Below are positions 15,165-23,648 of a stretch of 33,816 nucleotides of DNA, piece by piece; the stretch's first letter is position 1, and each line of letters starts with the position of its first letter. Made by a program: the position numbers and the translations under genes. Source of the DNA: Bacteriovoracaceae bacterium (GTDB lineage Bacteria; Bdellovibrionota; Bacteriovoracia; Bacteriovoracales; Bacteriovoracaceae); NCBI GenBank assembly GCA_003245675.1, contig QKCN01000013.1, forward strand, positions 1 to 33,816. Direction: 5' to 3'. The notes under the pieces were generated by a model. It was not told where the DNA came from. It ran no database searches and saw only the letters and a program-made list of their open reading frames with translations.

Positions 15165-16585
15165 ACATAACGGAAATAAGAAAGCTCATAGAGTGGTCAC
15201 AAAATAATTATCACAATCTTCCTTGGCGCCAAAAAAGAAGTCCCTATCACACCCTTGTTTCAGAAATCATGCTTCAGCAAACAACTGTTCCCACGGTACT
15301 AAAAAAGTTTCTGAGTTTTATCAAAGTTTTTCCGACCATCAAAAAATTGGCAAATGCCCAAGAAGAAGAGGTATTACAAGAGTGGATTGGACTCGGATAC
15401 TACAATCGTGCTCGCAACCTCCACCAGACAGCTCAAATAATTCTTCAAGAATATCAAGGGAGAATCCCTAAAGATCCTTTCATTTTACAAAAATTACCAG
15501 GCATTGGTCCTTATACTGCTCAAGCGATTAGCTCTCTTGCCTATGATGAAAATTATCTCGCCCTCGATGGCAATCTCGAACGAGTATTCAGTCGCTATTA
15601 CGGCATTGAAATTATCAAGGGCCCAAAACTTAAGCAAGCAATAGAAAAAAAGTTTGAAACGCCAGCGGGTACCATCCACTACGGAGCTTTTAATGAAGCC
15701 CTCATGGATTTAGGAAGGGAGATTTGCAAAAGTCAAAACCCCAGTTGCGCGAAGTGTTTTTTCCAAAAAACATGCCTTGCCTATAAGCAAAAGCGCCCTA
15801 CCTTTTTTCCAGTACGCTCCGAAAAAGAAAGTCTGCAAGAAAGTCTCAAACTCCTGCGTCTGCTAGTTTTCAAAAATGATGGCCAAATTTTACTATTGGG
15901 AAAAAGAAAAGAAAAAAAGGAATGGCTACATAGCCAAGTGGAAGTTCCCACTTTCATTATCCAAAGTAGTGATACCAAACTCAAGCAGTATCCTTTTTGG
16001 CCCAATCAAAAAATCAAATTATCTTCTCCCATAACAACGTTCATCACCAAATATCGAATAGAGAACTACTGCCTATTGTGGAGCTGGGAAGACTTTAAAC
16101 AGGTAGTTAAAGACCATCAAAAATATCAGTTTTTTCCACTGTTCCAAGAAGAACTCTGGTCTTCAACCACTAATAAATTCCTCAAAAAACACACGAGTTT
16201 CACCAAAGTTTCCATTGTGGCCCTCCGCCAAGGAAATAAAATTCTTTTCCAAAGGCGAGCAGCTCACGAAAGCTTTGCCGGGCTCTGGGAGCTCCCTGGG
16301 GGAAAAGTAAAGCTTGGTGAAACCCCCAAGCAAGCCGCAATAAGAGAATACCAAGAAGAAACAGGGCTACAGCTATCTGCACGCCAACTGAGCTTTATTC
16401 GTCGCTTTGAATACATCTACCAAAATAGAATTGTAGAGCTTAATCTTTTCATCGGACAGTGGAATAAAAAAATCCCCCAACATATGACCTGGCTTGATCT
16501 CAATGAATCAAAGTGGCAAAAAGAAACTCTCCCTGCTAATATGCAAATCATACATGCATTAAAGGAAAATCATGGAGAATGTTAG
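15161..16585 (+). CDS. mutY: A/G-specific adenine glycosylase MutY with an extra C-terminal Nudix (MutT-like) domain
   Basis: MutY removes adenine mispaired with 8-oxoguanine. The HhH-GPD core has the catalytic glutamate E35 in SEIMLQQT, the hairpin LPGIGPYTA (112-120) and D136 in LALDGN. The 4Fe-4S ligands are C189, C196, C199 and C205 with canonical C-x6-C-x2-C-x5-C spacing. Residues about 228-335 look like the usual degenerate Nudix-fold 8-oxoG recognition domain. A third domain (about 347-474) follows, with GLWELPGGK and an intact Nudix box: G381-x5-E387-x7-R395-E396-x2-E399-E400-x-G402-L403. That is a catalytic MutT-type signature, so the protein may combine mispair repair with 8-oxo-dGTP clean-up. 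It has 474 residues against about 350 usually. It overlaps the AEC gene by 4 nt and rsmJ by 14 nt. Confidence 0.93.
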   Translation: MNITEIRKLIEWSQNNYHNLPWRQKRSPYHTLVSEIMLQQTTVPTVLKKFLSFIKVFPTIKKLANAQEEEVLQEWIGLGYYNRARNLHQTAQIILQEYQGRIPKDPFILQKLPGIGPYTAQAISSLAYDENYLALDGNLERVFSRYYGIEIIKGPKLKQAIEKKFETPAGTIHYGAFNEALMDLGREICKSQNPSCAKCFFQKTCLAYKQKRPTFFPVRSEKESLQESLKLLRLLVFKNDGQILLLGKRKEKKEWLHSQVEVPTFIIQSSDTKLKQYPFWPNQKIKLSSPITTFITKYRIENYCLLWSWEDFKQVVKDHQKYQFFPLFQEELWSSTTNKFLKKHTSFTKVSIVALRQGNKILFQRRAAHESFAGLWELPGGKVKLGETPKQAAIREYQEETGLQLSARQLSFIRRFEYIYQNRIVELNLFIGQWNKKIPQHMTWLDLNESKWQKETLPANMQIIHALKENHGEC

Positions 16586-17330
16586 TATCCCTTTCGCCGG
16601 AGATTCACTGCCCCCTGAGGTCGAAAAATATTTTGATCAAAATGGACTTTGGCTAAGGAATAAAGTCGCAGAAGATCAGCTCTACTTTTGCTGGGAAGAA
16701 GGGCGACTTAAGCTCAAACAGGAGAATTTGCCTCCACTGGAAATTAATTTGCAATCACAGTGGAATCATCATCAAGAAATTTATCGACACAGCCCAAGAC
16801 GAAATGAACCTTTCTATAAGGCCCTTAAAAATCCAGCGCAATTTCATGTTTTTGATGCAACTTGTGGTTTGATGAAGGATAGCTTATTGATGCTATTTTG
16901 GGGAGCTAAGGTCACTGCCTGCGAACGCTCTCCTTATCTGGCAGCACTCATTTTAGATAGCCTGCGCTTTCACCAAGAACTGGCAAACTCCTGGAATAAT
17001 CGCTTTGAATTTAAGCTCATCGATGCCAAAGATGAGCTACTATCACCACAGAACGTTGACATCATCTACCTTGATCCCATGTTCGAAGAACACTCGGAGA
17101 AAGCTCTGCCCAGCAAAAATATGCAATATGCTCGTTCTCTTTTGGGCCATCCCGATCTAAAAGATAGCTTAAACTTACTCGAGCTAGCGAGAAAGCAGAA
17201 CTGTCAGCGCGTCCTTGTGAAGCGCACACGCAAAGCTGCACCATTAAAAGAAAATCCCGACTTCTCTTACTCGGGAAAAAACGCTCGCTACGATTGCTAT
17301 CTACCCCTAAAAAATCTGGATTCTTTATAG
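16572..17330 (+). CDS. rsmJ: 16S rRNA (guanine1516-N2)-methyltransferase RsmJ
   Basis: RsmJ is a SAM-dependent methyltransferase for a single base in 16S rRNA. In 252 residues it shows the family pattern. An N-terminal LKL strand (EEGRLKL) comes first, then the SAM-binding loop VFDATCGLMKDSLLM near residues 93-107. ACERSPYLAALILDSL follows, then the catalytic-site stretch IIYLDPMF near residue 165, and VLVKRTRKAAPL near the end. This matches the known order TAGLGRD, ERxP, YLDPMFP, VKRP. It overlaps the end of mutY by 14 nt. Confidence 0.88.
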   Translation: MENVSIPFAGDSLPPEVEKYFDQNGLWLRNKVAEDQLYFCWEEGRLKLKQENLPPLEINLQSQWNHHQEIYRHSPRRNEPFYKALKNPAQFHVFDATCGLMKDSLLMLFWGAKVTACERSPYLAALILDSLRFHQELANSWNNRFEFKLIDAKDELLSPQNVDIIYLDPMFEEHSEKALPSKNMQYARSLLGHPDLKDSLNLLELARKQNCQRVLVKRTRKAAPLKENPDFSYSGKNARYDCYLPLKNLDSL

Positions 17331-17345
17331 AAAAAACAGATTTTT
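17310..17345 (+). terminator. Possible weak terminator after rsmJ
   Basis: A 9-bp inverted repeat AAAAATCTG/CAGATTTTT spans the rsmJ stop with an 18-nt loop and ends in five T. The stem is AT-rich and the loop long, so the call is tentative. Confidence 0.3.
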
Positions 17346-17394
17346 AGAGGTATTATGGCCCTGCCGTAAAAAATAAAATAAATTGAGGACGAGA

Positions 17395-18396
17395 ATGAAA
17401 AAGTACAATATTTATGGCATTGGAAATGCATTAGTTGATCTTGAAACTGAAGTCTCCAATAGTTTTCTAGAAGAGATGAAAATTCATAAAGGTTTGATGT
17501 GCCTAGTTGATGAAAAAAGGCAAAATGAACTACTCAATGCACTTCAAAATAAAATGCTAAAAAAAACGTGTGGGGGCTCTGCAGCTAATACTGTTATCGC
17601 AGCTGCTCAATTAGGTGCAGAAAATTTCTATTCCTGCAAAGTGGCCAACGATGAATTTGGGCTTTTTTATAAAGAAGATCTTCTCAAAAATGGAGTTGAT
17701 TGCAATCGCTCTGAATTTACTCAGACAGGAACAACGGGAAAATGTCTTGTCCTAGTCACTCCCGATGCCGAAAGAACCATGAATACCTTTCTGGGAATCA
17801 CGGCATCTTTCTCTGAAAAAGAAATTAATGAGGAAGCACTCAAAGACTCCGAATTTATCTATATTGAAGGTTATCTCGTTCCTTCTGATTCAGCAGTTCA
17901 TGCGGCCATTAAAGCAAGAAAAATTGCTCGTGAAAATGGAGTCAAAGTCGCCCTAACTCTTTCCGATTCTAATATGGTCAACTTTTTCCGTGACCGTTTA
18001 CAAAATATTATTGCAGATAAAGTAGATATGCTTTTTTGCAATGAAAGAGAAGCCAATGATTGGTGCCAATGCTCAAGCATTGAGGAAAGTAAAATAAAAA
18101 TGAAAGACTATGCCCATAGTTTTGCCATCACACTTGGCCCCAAGGGAGCAATTGTCTATGACGGAAAACAATTCTTTGATATCCCTGCTCCAAAGGTAAA
18201 TCCTGTAGATAGCAACGGCGCTGGAGATATGTTTGCTGGCACATTTCTCTACGGCATCACTCACGGTATGAGCTATTATGATTCCGGAGTATTGGCCAAC
18301 AGAGCTGCTTCTCAAGTCGTCTGCCAAATTGGTGCCCGCCTTTCAACTCAGTCCCTTAAAAACATCCGCGATGAAATCATCGCGCAAAGGATCTAA
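17395..18396 (+). CDS. PfkB-family carbohydrate/adenosine kinase-like protein
   Basis: This is a ribokinase-fold kinase phosphorylating a sugar or nucleoside hydroxyl. The N-terminus YGIGNALVDLE, the first PfkB signature region CGGSAANTVIAAAQLGA, and the C-terminal signature DSNGAGDMFAG with the catalytic Asp of GAGD are all visible. The overall pattern most resembles bacterial proteins annotated as adenosine kinase, but ribokinase-like specificity cannot be excluded. I chose ATG 17395 because GAGG lies 6 nt upstream. The longer frame from TTG 17383 would place that site inside the gene. The product is 333 residues. asnS starts 3 nt after the stop, so the two are co-transcribed. Confidence 0.85.
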   Translation: MKKYNIYGIGNALVDLETEVSNSFLEEMKIHKGLMCLVDEKRQNELLNALQNKMLKKTCGGSAANTVIAAAQLGAENFYSCKVANDEFGLFYKEDLLKNGVDCNRSEFTQTGTTGKCLVLVTPDAERTMNTFLGITASFSEKEINEEALKDSEFIYIEGYLVPSDSAVHAAIKARKIARENGVKVALTLSDSNMVNFFRDRLQNIIADKVDMLFCNEREANDWCQCSSIEESKIKMKDYAHSFAITLGPKGAIVYDGKQFFDIPAPKVNPVDSNGAGDMFAGTFLYGITHGMSYYDSGVLANRAASQVVCQIGARLSTQSLKNIRDEIIAQRI

Positions 18397-18399
18397 AAT

Positions 18400-19806
18400 A
18401 TGTCAGTTAAAAAACTTACTCTTAAGAAAATTTTTACTCAAGAACCTGTTGGCGAAATAGTTCTCGCCCAAGGCTGGATTCGATCTGTTCGCAATTCTAA
18501 GGAATTCTCTTTTGTGGTGATCAATGATGGAACAACTCAAAATAACCTACAAGTTATTGTTAACAATAATCTAGAAAACTATGAAGATATTTCCAAACTT
18601 TTAACCGGAGCCTGTGTTGGAATCACTGGGAAACTTGTCGCCTCTCAAGGCAAAGGCCAATCTGTTGAATTGCATGCAGAAAAAGCGGTTATTTACGGTG
18701 GTGTTCCCGAAGACTATCCGCTACAAAAGAAAGGTACGACGCTGGAATTTTTAAGAGACATTCCTCATCTACGTCCACGCACCAATACTTTTGGTGCCGT
18801 TTTTAGAATACGCCATCAATTAGCTCAGGCAACTCATCGTTTCTTCTCTGGTGAAGGCTACTATTATCTCAACTCACCTCTTATCACTGCCAATGACGGA
18901 GAAGGGGCTGGAGAAATGTTTAATGTAACGACGCTTAATATTTCTAAGCCAGATCTACTTCCTAAAACGAAAGAAGGGAAAACTGATTTTGCAAAAGACT
19001 TTTTTGGAGCTCCTGTCAATTTAACAGTAACGGGACAACTCGAAGGAGAAGCCTTTGCCATGGCCCTAGGTGGAATCTATACTTTTGGACCAACTTTCCG
19101 TGCTGAAAATTCTAATACCCCACGCCACCTCTCTGAATTTTGGATGGTAGAACCCGAAGTTGCCTTTTTCGATCTAGAAGATACGGCCGATCTCGCCACT
19201 CGCTATCTTAAACATATGATCGGAGAAGTGCTCAATAACTGCCGCGATGATTTAGAGTTTTTGCAAAAGTTTTATAAAAAAGATCTCATTGAAACACTTG
19301 AGCACGTCCACCAAGCTGAATTCAAAAGAATTACTTACACTGAAGCAATTGATATTCTCCAAAAAGCAAAAGAGGCTGGAGAACAATTCCAATTCCCATG
19401 TGATTGGGGATCAGATCTTCAAACTGAGCACGAAAGATTTCTCACCGAGAAACATTTTAATCTCCCTGTTATCGTTACCGACTACCCCAAATCATTTAAA
19501 GCTTTCTACATGAAACAAAATGCTGATGGGAAAACAGTACGCGCCATGGACATTCTTGTTCCCGGTGTTGGCGAGATCATTGGTGGCTCTCAAAGAGAAG
19601 ATGACTATCAAAAACTCATCAGTGCTATGAAAGAGAAGAATATTCCAGAAGAGGGATTAGAGTGGTATCTCAACCTTCGTCGCTTTGGTTCAGCTCCTCA
19701 CTCAGGCTTTGGACTAGGCTTTGAAAGAGCAGTTATGTACATGACAGGCATGACAAACATCCGCGACGTCATCCCCTTCCCCCGCACCCCTAATAATTGT
19801 AAATAA
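18400..19806 (+). CDS. asnS: Asparaginyl-tRNA synthetase
   Basis: This is a class IIb aminoacyl-tRNA synthetase that charges tRNA-Asn. The 468-residue protein has an N-terminal OB-fold anticodon-binding domain (about 15-110, AQGWIRSVRNSKEFSFVVIN). Motif 2 is seen in FGPTFRAENSNTPRHLSEFW near residues 228-247, and motif 3 in GFGLGFERAVMYMTGMTNIR near 440. Its end is FPRTPNNCK. The family often ends with one further aromatic residue, which is missing here exactly where the 52-bp repeat array starts. It directly follows the PfkB gene. Confidence 0.97.
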   Translation: MSVKKLTLKKIFTQEPVGEIVLAQGWIRSVRNSKEFSFVVINDGTTQNNLQVIVNNNLENYEDISKLLTGACVGITGKLVASQGKGQSVELHAEKAVIYGGVPEDYPLQKKGTTLEFLRDIPHLRPRTNTFGAVFRIRHQLAQATHRFFSGEGYYYLNSPLITANDGEGAGEMFNVTTLNISKPDLLPKTKEGKTDFAKDFFGAPVNLTVTGQLEGEAFAMALGGIYTFGPTFRAENSNTPRHLSEFWMVEPEVAFFDLEDTADLATRYLKHMIGEVLNNCRDDLEFLQKFYKKDLIETLEHVHQAEFKRITYTEAIDILQKAKEAGEQFQFPCDWGSDLQTEHERFLTEKHFNLPVIVTDYPKSFKAFYMKQNADGKTVRAMDILVPGVGEIIGGSQREDDYQKLISAMKEKNIPEEGLEWYLNLRRFGSAPHSGFGLGFERAVMYMTGMTNIRDVIPFPRTPNNCK

Positions 19807-19987
19807 GAAAGGAAAAGCCTAAATGGCTTTTCCACTATCTTAATTAGTAAGGACTTAAGAAAGGAAAAGCCTAAATGGCTTTTCCACTATCTTAATTAGT
19901 AAGGACTTAAGAAAGGAAAAGCCTAAATGGCTTTTCCACTATCTTAATTAGTAAGAACTTAAGAAAGGAAAAGCCTAAATGGCTTTT
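19805..19987. repeat. Tandem 52-bp repeat, three full copies and one partial
   Basis: Copies begin at 19805, 19857, 19909 and 19961, with an exact 52-bp period. Copies 1 and 2 are identical. Copy 3 differs by one base (19956 A instead of G). Copy 4 stops after its hairpin. Each contains the perfect stem GGAAAAGCC/GGCTTTTCC (the last arm in copy 4 runs into T). The array starts on the last two bases of the asnS stop codon and fills the gap to the convergent gene at 20017. No unique spacers separate the units, so it is not a CRISPR. It is probably a duplicated terminator. Confidence 0.95.
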
Positions 19988-19993
19988 TTTTTT
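19967..19993 (+). terminator. Rho-independent terminator of asnS (last repeat copy)
   Basis: GGAAAAGCC, 5-nt loop, GGC and then ten T. This copy alone has a long T-tract on the plus strand. The three upstream copies have the stem followed by ACTATC. On the minus strand the same hairpins could also stop transcription from the convergent gene ending at 20017. Confidence 0.85.
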
Positions 19994-20016
19994 AGATACA
20001 ATGTAACAAATATTTT

Positions 20017-21405
20017 CTATTTTGCTTTTAAGCGCGACTTGTAAAAGAGTCGTGCAACTCCACCAAGCCCCAAGAAAGACAAGAACCAAAGACCATAGTT
20101 AAGCAAGAAATAGCCCACATAAGCGGCACTGCGAATGCAAAAAGACCAGAAAGGACTGTAGTAAATATCCATAGCATAGCGAGGTGCTTCAGCATAATAA
20201 AAGCTAATAAAGGCGCGTCCCCAAGCAAACTTTTTCAAAAAATGATCGCGCACATAGCGAAAATAATCTAAGACGTAGTGATCAGTCTTAAATCCCGCAG
20301 ACAAAAAGAAACAAGATTTTTCATCGAGAAAAGCTTCAATGGCCAAAGGTTTACCAGCCAGTGAAGGCGATACTCTGGTAGAAAAGTAATACTTATTCAC
20401 GGCCGCCACACCAATGTTATAAGAATGCCCATTAGTGAGCCCCATCACATCAAAAGTTCCCGCTAGAGTACTTTCATCTTCGAAAAACTTTAAAACAAAA
20501 TCATCAACTCCTGCATCATAAGCCTCTTGCAAAGTAAGGGAACTCGCGACAGGAGCAGCATAAGAGACGGCAATATTCATTAATACACCATCCCCAAATA
20601 AAGATTCATTATTTTCACCATCAAAAGTTGCATGAAGACGCTCATCTCCGCGCGTCAGATCATCTAGCTCTGTGGCATAAGTGGAAATGAGACTGCTCAA
20701 TTTCAGCTCAAAGTATTGTCCCTTACCACTAATGGTATCATTAGAAGGAGTTACCTCTGTTGCAATTCCATAGTCTTCACTAGATAGTCCAAAAATATAC
20801 AAATCTAAATCTTTTTCAATTCCTGAGGCGACACCAAATGAATCAGTACTATTGCATTGACGTCCACTGGAACAAAAAACTCCTAAGTGCAACCAAAGAA
20901 CTCTTTCTTGATGAGAAGACATACTCAAATGATCTTCTCCCGAAGAAGTCCCGGCGATACAAGCGGCAAAAGTTGAAAAGATGCCACCACTCACTTTATA
21001 AAGTGCTTCCTCTGCCATTTTTCCCGCAATATACACATAGCGAGTAAAATCCGTGGTATTTTTTATATAAATTCCCACACAAGGGTTATCGCTAAACATT
21101 CCATCGCTGAGCCCGCTGCTTATGATAGGAAGCTGGATGGGCGGCAAAGTCTCTCCTCCTAAAACGGAGTAGGCTGAAGTACTATTCGCTTCATCTGTTG
21201 CCAACTCAGTAATATCAAAAGGAAGATAGATTAGATGGGGATCAGAAGTGCCGTTACTAGAAGACTCTTTTACATAAACACTGCGCGAAGGATTTAAACT
21301 AGTACTCCCCCAATAGGCTTTATAATCCTCTTGCAGCTCAATATCGGCCGCCTGAGCAGTTATCAGGGTAAAGAATAGAGTTAAAAATCCGAGCAAAATT
21401 CTCAT
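20017..21405 (-). CDS. Secreted protein with CFI-box-type C-terminal domain
   Basis: The function is unknown. Residues 1-20 form a signal peptide (FLTLFFTLITAQAA then DIEL). The body (about 21-360) is Ser/Thr-rich with many short beta-prone stretches, like other secreted surface proteins. From C365 to the end it matches the 'CFI-box' C-terminal domain seen in exported proteins of delta-type bacteria. It starts CFFLSAGF, then has YFRYVRDHFLKKFAWGRAF, SFYYAEAP and a hydrophobic segment, ending in a basic tail (KSRLKAK). The usual CFIATAAYGS start is altered to CFFLSAGFKT. It is convergent with asnS, with the repeat array between, and divergent from the NYN gene. I infer surface or envelope localisation. 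Confidence 0.7.
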   Translation of the reverse strand: MRILLGFLTLFFTLITAQAADIELQEDYKAYWGSTSLNPSRSVYVKESSSNGTSDPHLIYLPFDITELATDEANSTSAYSVLGGETLPPIQLPIISSGLSDGMFSDNPCVGIYIKNTTDFTRYVYIAGKMAEEALYKVSGGIFSTFAACIAGTSSGEDHLSMSSHQERVLWLHLGVFCSSGRQCNSTDSFGVASGIEKDLDLYIFGLSSEDYGIATEVTPSNDTISGKGQYFELKLSSLISTYATELDDLTRGDERLHATFDGENNESLFGDGVLMNIAVSYAAPVASSLTLQEAYDAGVDDFVLKFFEDESTLAGTFDVMGLTNGHSYNIGVAAVNKYYFSTRVSPSLAGKPLAIEAFLDEKSCFFLSAGFKTDHYVLDYFRYVRDHFLKKFAWGRAFISFYYAEAPRYAMDIYYSPFWSFCIRSAAYVGYFLLNYGLWFLSFLGLGGVARLFYKSRLKAK

Positions 21406-21457
21406 ACTTAATTTTCGCAGAACATTAAAGGGCCCGTCAAGTTCTATATGATGTTAA

Positions 21458-21485
21458 TTGACTTTGCCTAAACTTAATCTAGAAT
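21458..21485 (+). promoter_or_regulatory. Promoter of the NYN-domain gene
   Basis: TTGACT (21458-21463), 16-nt spacer, TAGAAT (21480-21485), about 24 nt before the ATG at 21510. A close sigma-70-type match in a short intergenic gap. Confidence 0.65.
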
Positions 21486-21509
21486 GGCGGCACTAACAAA
21501 AGGAAAATA

Positions 21510-22028
21510 ATGGAAAATATAAGTGTTAAAATAGGTCAGAGCGTGGCCATCCTCATCGACGGAAATAATATTGAAATTAGCATTCATCAAGCGCTAGGCT
21601 TAGACAATGCCATGCTCAACTTTGACCACATTATCCCCGATCTTTTGGATAATCGCGCCCTCAATCGCCTTATCTACTTTCGCGAAGGAAAAAGTATCTC
21701 TTCCAAGTTGGCCGAGCGGCTCCATGGCAATTACCATGGCTCAGTTGTTCCCTGTCATAAATCGGCAGATATTCCTTTATCTATTAAAGCAACCCAACTA
21801 GCTGATAAAGTTGACACCATCATCATCATGTCAGGAGATTCTGACTACATTGAATTAGTTCGCCACCTCAAGGCCATGGGAGTGAGAGTGGAAATCGCGG
21901 CAGTCAAAGACACGACCGCTGGAATTCTCATTGAAGAAGCAGATTATTTTCATCCCATCACAAAAGACGACTGTTTCACCTTTACGGCCCCTAAAATGAG
22001 ACGCAAACCGAATCGCAATAGACATTAG
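21510..22028 (+). CDS. NYN-domain (LabA/DUF88, PIN-like) putative ribonuclease
   Basis: NYN domains are PIN-fold, metal-dependent RNases or RNA-binding proteins. The 172-residue protein begins with a hydrophobic strand and the acidic motif AILIDGNNIE (D17). It continues with KSADIPLSIKATQLAD (D87, D99) and the strongly conserved IIMSGDSDYIELV (D110, D112), which together would form the acidic metal site. The tail is short and basic (RRKPNRNRH). It has AAAGGAAAATA before the ATG and a good promoter. It is a single-gene unit ending 2 nt from the convergent holA stop. The biological target is unknown. Confidence 0.8.
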   Translation: MENISVKIGQSVAILIDGNNIEISIHQALGLDNAMLNFDHIIPDLLDNRALNRLIYFREGKSISSKLAERLHGNYHGSVVPCHKSADIPLSIKATQLADKVDTIIIMSGDSDYIELVRHLKAMGVRVEIAAVKDTTAGILIEEADYFHPITKDDCFTFTAPKMRRKPNRNRH

Positions 22029-22030
22029 AA

Positions 22031-22984
22031 TTAAAGGGTATGTTTTAAATATTCCTGACGAATTTCAAAAAGAAGATCAGGTGATTTAGATTTGGCCAAA
22101 AGACACCAATGAGAAAAGCGACGCATCTCGACTAACAAATCCTCAGCTTGCCAAAGTCGAGAATTTCTCAAAATTTCCTGGTCGTATTTGCTAGGGCGCT
22201 GCTTATTTTGCACATAAGAAGGATCGAGTAATTTCGCCAGGTGACTTTGCAAGAAGAAAAACAGCTTAATGTAATCTTCTGTCTCCAAATGGGTTTCCAG
22301 CAACTTTTCATAAAATATTTTAAATTTTTTAGCAGAAAGTAAAGATGCCTGCCCAAATTGATCGACCCTCACCACAGGAACCAAAGGCCTAATATCCTCT
22401 AATCTCAATTCCACATGATCTACAAAATTGAGCTTGAGAAGATTAATTACCGAGACCAAAGAAGCACAGGTATTTTCGACGGCCGAAAGCAAAAAAGTTT
22501 TCGCGTCATAATTAAGTCGCAATTGATGGAAATCCAATAAAAAATCAAGAAACTTATTTATATGCCAAAAAGGAGGTTCTTGGATCTCTACGTGATCTCC
22601 CTCTTTTTGAACAAGCTTTTCGTAGAAAGAATTTTTTTTGCCAAAAAACAAAATAAAATAACGTTCTGAGAGATCAATATCCCTCTCTAAAAGAAATGCC
22701 TGCGCCGCTGCGGGGATTTCTTCTGCTTGCTGAACAAGATAAGAACCACTATTTCCAAAAAATCCTAAAGTGCATAAATTATCTTCAAGCCAGTCAACGG
22801 TTAACTCTTTTCCCAGAAGGACTGGCAATTGAGAATTTTCAAAAACTTCTTTGGGAAAGCAATCTTTGACAAACATAAGCGCATAGGGATCAAAGGCACA
22901 AAAAGAATAAAGCCCATTTTTGGTCTTCATTATTCCTTCAGGTCTTGCTCCAAAGAAATCCCAAATCTGCCACTTAGAATGCAT
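22031..22984 (-). CDS. holA: Probable DNA polymerase III delta subunit (clamp loader)
   Basis: The delta subunit opens the sliding clamp. Direct motif support is modest because this family is divergent. The N-terminus has GLYSFCAFDPYALMFVKDCF, which resembles the delta opening (Y-x-x-x-G-x-[DE]-P-x-L), and the protein is helical and Leu-rich (317 residues, typical about 330). The position directly after lptE, a pairing common in bacteria, supports the call. I chose ATG 22984, which overlaps the end of lptE by 11 nt. The longer reading from TTG 23035 would overlap by 62 nt with no good ribosome binding site. Confidence 0.55.
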   Translation of the reverse strand: MHSKWQIWDFFGARPEGIMKTKNGLYSFCAFDPYALMFVKDCFPKEVFENSQLPVLLGKELTVDWLEDNLCTLGFFGNSGSYLVQQAEEIPAAAQAFLLERDIDLSERYFILFFGKKNSFYEKLVQKEGDHVEIQEPPFWHINKFLDFLLDFHQLRLNYDAKTFLLSAVENTCASLVSVINLLKLNFVDHVELRLEDIRPLVPVVRVDQFGQASLLSAKKFKIFYEKLLETHLETEDYIKLFFFLQSHLAKLLDPSYVQNKQRPSKYDQEILRNSRLWQAEDLLVEMRRFSHWCLLAKSKSPDLLFEIRQEYLKHTL

Positions 22985-23627
22985 ATAACACCATTGTTTT
23001 GAAATTAGAGGAAGCCTGAATGGCCAAAGTATCAATTTCTTTTTCCAGATTCCCCGCAGATTGCGTATCGTTTACCGCACTCCCTGCACGATCTAAATTG
23101 CTCAAATAATAAGCCCCCTTTAAATTCATTTTTTCATTTAAAATAATTCGCGGCATCCCCTTTAAGTAGGGAGCAATATCGGAACTAAAAATATCGAGCT
23201 CTTCTTTGCGTGGTTTTTTGATCAGCACTAAACTTAATTCCAAATTGACATAGTTGCGTTCAGGAATAAAGAAGTCTCGACGCCCCTTCATATTCTGAGG
23301 GGTTACATCTCCCGTGAATCGATTTGAGCGTACAGTAAGAGTTTCATTTAAATGACGAGGCGAACGAACAATTCCCAATAATACGGCATCCGCTTCTTTG
23401 TTTAGACCAGAATAAATTTTCAAACCGGAAAAAGAATTCAAAAGCCCAACAATCCTTTTGGTAAAAGGAGCTGAAACATTTGGTAGATTTGTTTTATTTT
23501 GAAAGACTGGAATGGCAAGAGAATGGATATTATAACGCGCAAGAGGATTTTCATCTCGTTTAACTCTATAACCAGAGCAAGAACTCAAAAAAGAAAACAA
23601 TAAAACAATATAAAGAAGCTTTTGCAT
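22974..23627 (-). CDS. lptE: LptE-like lipoprotein (LPS assembly)
   Basis: LptE plugs the LptD barrel that inserts lipopolysaccharide into the outer membrane. The 217-residue protein has a lipoprotein signal with lipobox LSSC (cysteine at 17) followed by SGYRV, as in the family. SLAIPVFQNKTNLP, a hallmark of LptE/RlpB, comes next, then LKIYSGLNKEADAVLLGIV and a beta-rich remainder. It lies between the HD-GYP gene and holA and is probably co-transcribed with both. Confidence 0.82.
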   Translation of the reverse strand: MQKLLYIVLLFSFLSSCSGYRVKRDENPLARYNIHSLAIPVFQNKTNLPNVSAPFTKRIVGLLNSFSGLKIYSGLNKEADAVLLGIVRSPRHLNETLTVRSNRFTGDVTPQNMKGRRDFFIPERNYVNLELSLVLIKKPRKEELDIFSSDIAPYLKGMPRIILNEKMNLKGAYYLSNLDRAGSAVNDTQSAGNLEKEIDTLAIQASSNFKTMVLYAF

Positions 23628-23648
23628 TATAATCTCAACAGTCGCTGC

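Noticed and set aside
17383-17394. TTG start for the PfkB-family gene
   Set aside because: It overlaps the GAGG ribosome binding site of the ATG at 17395.
19805-19993. CRISPR-like regular repeat
   Set aside because: The units abut with no unique spacers between them and there are no cas genes nearby. It is a plain tandem duplication.
22985-23035. 17-codon N-terminal extension of the holA-like gene from TTG 23035
   Set aside because: It would overlap lptE by 62 nt, has no good ribosome binding site, and adds nothing resembling the family.
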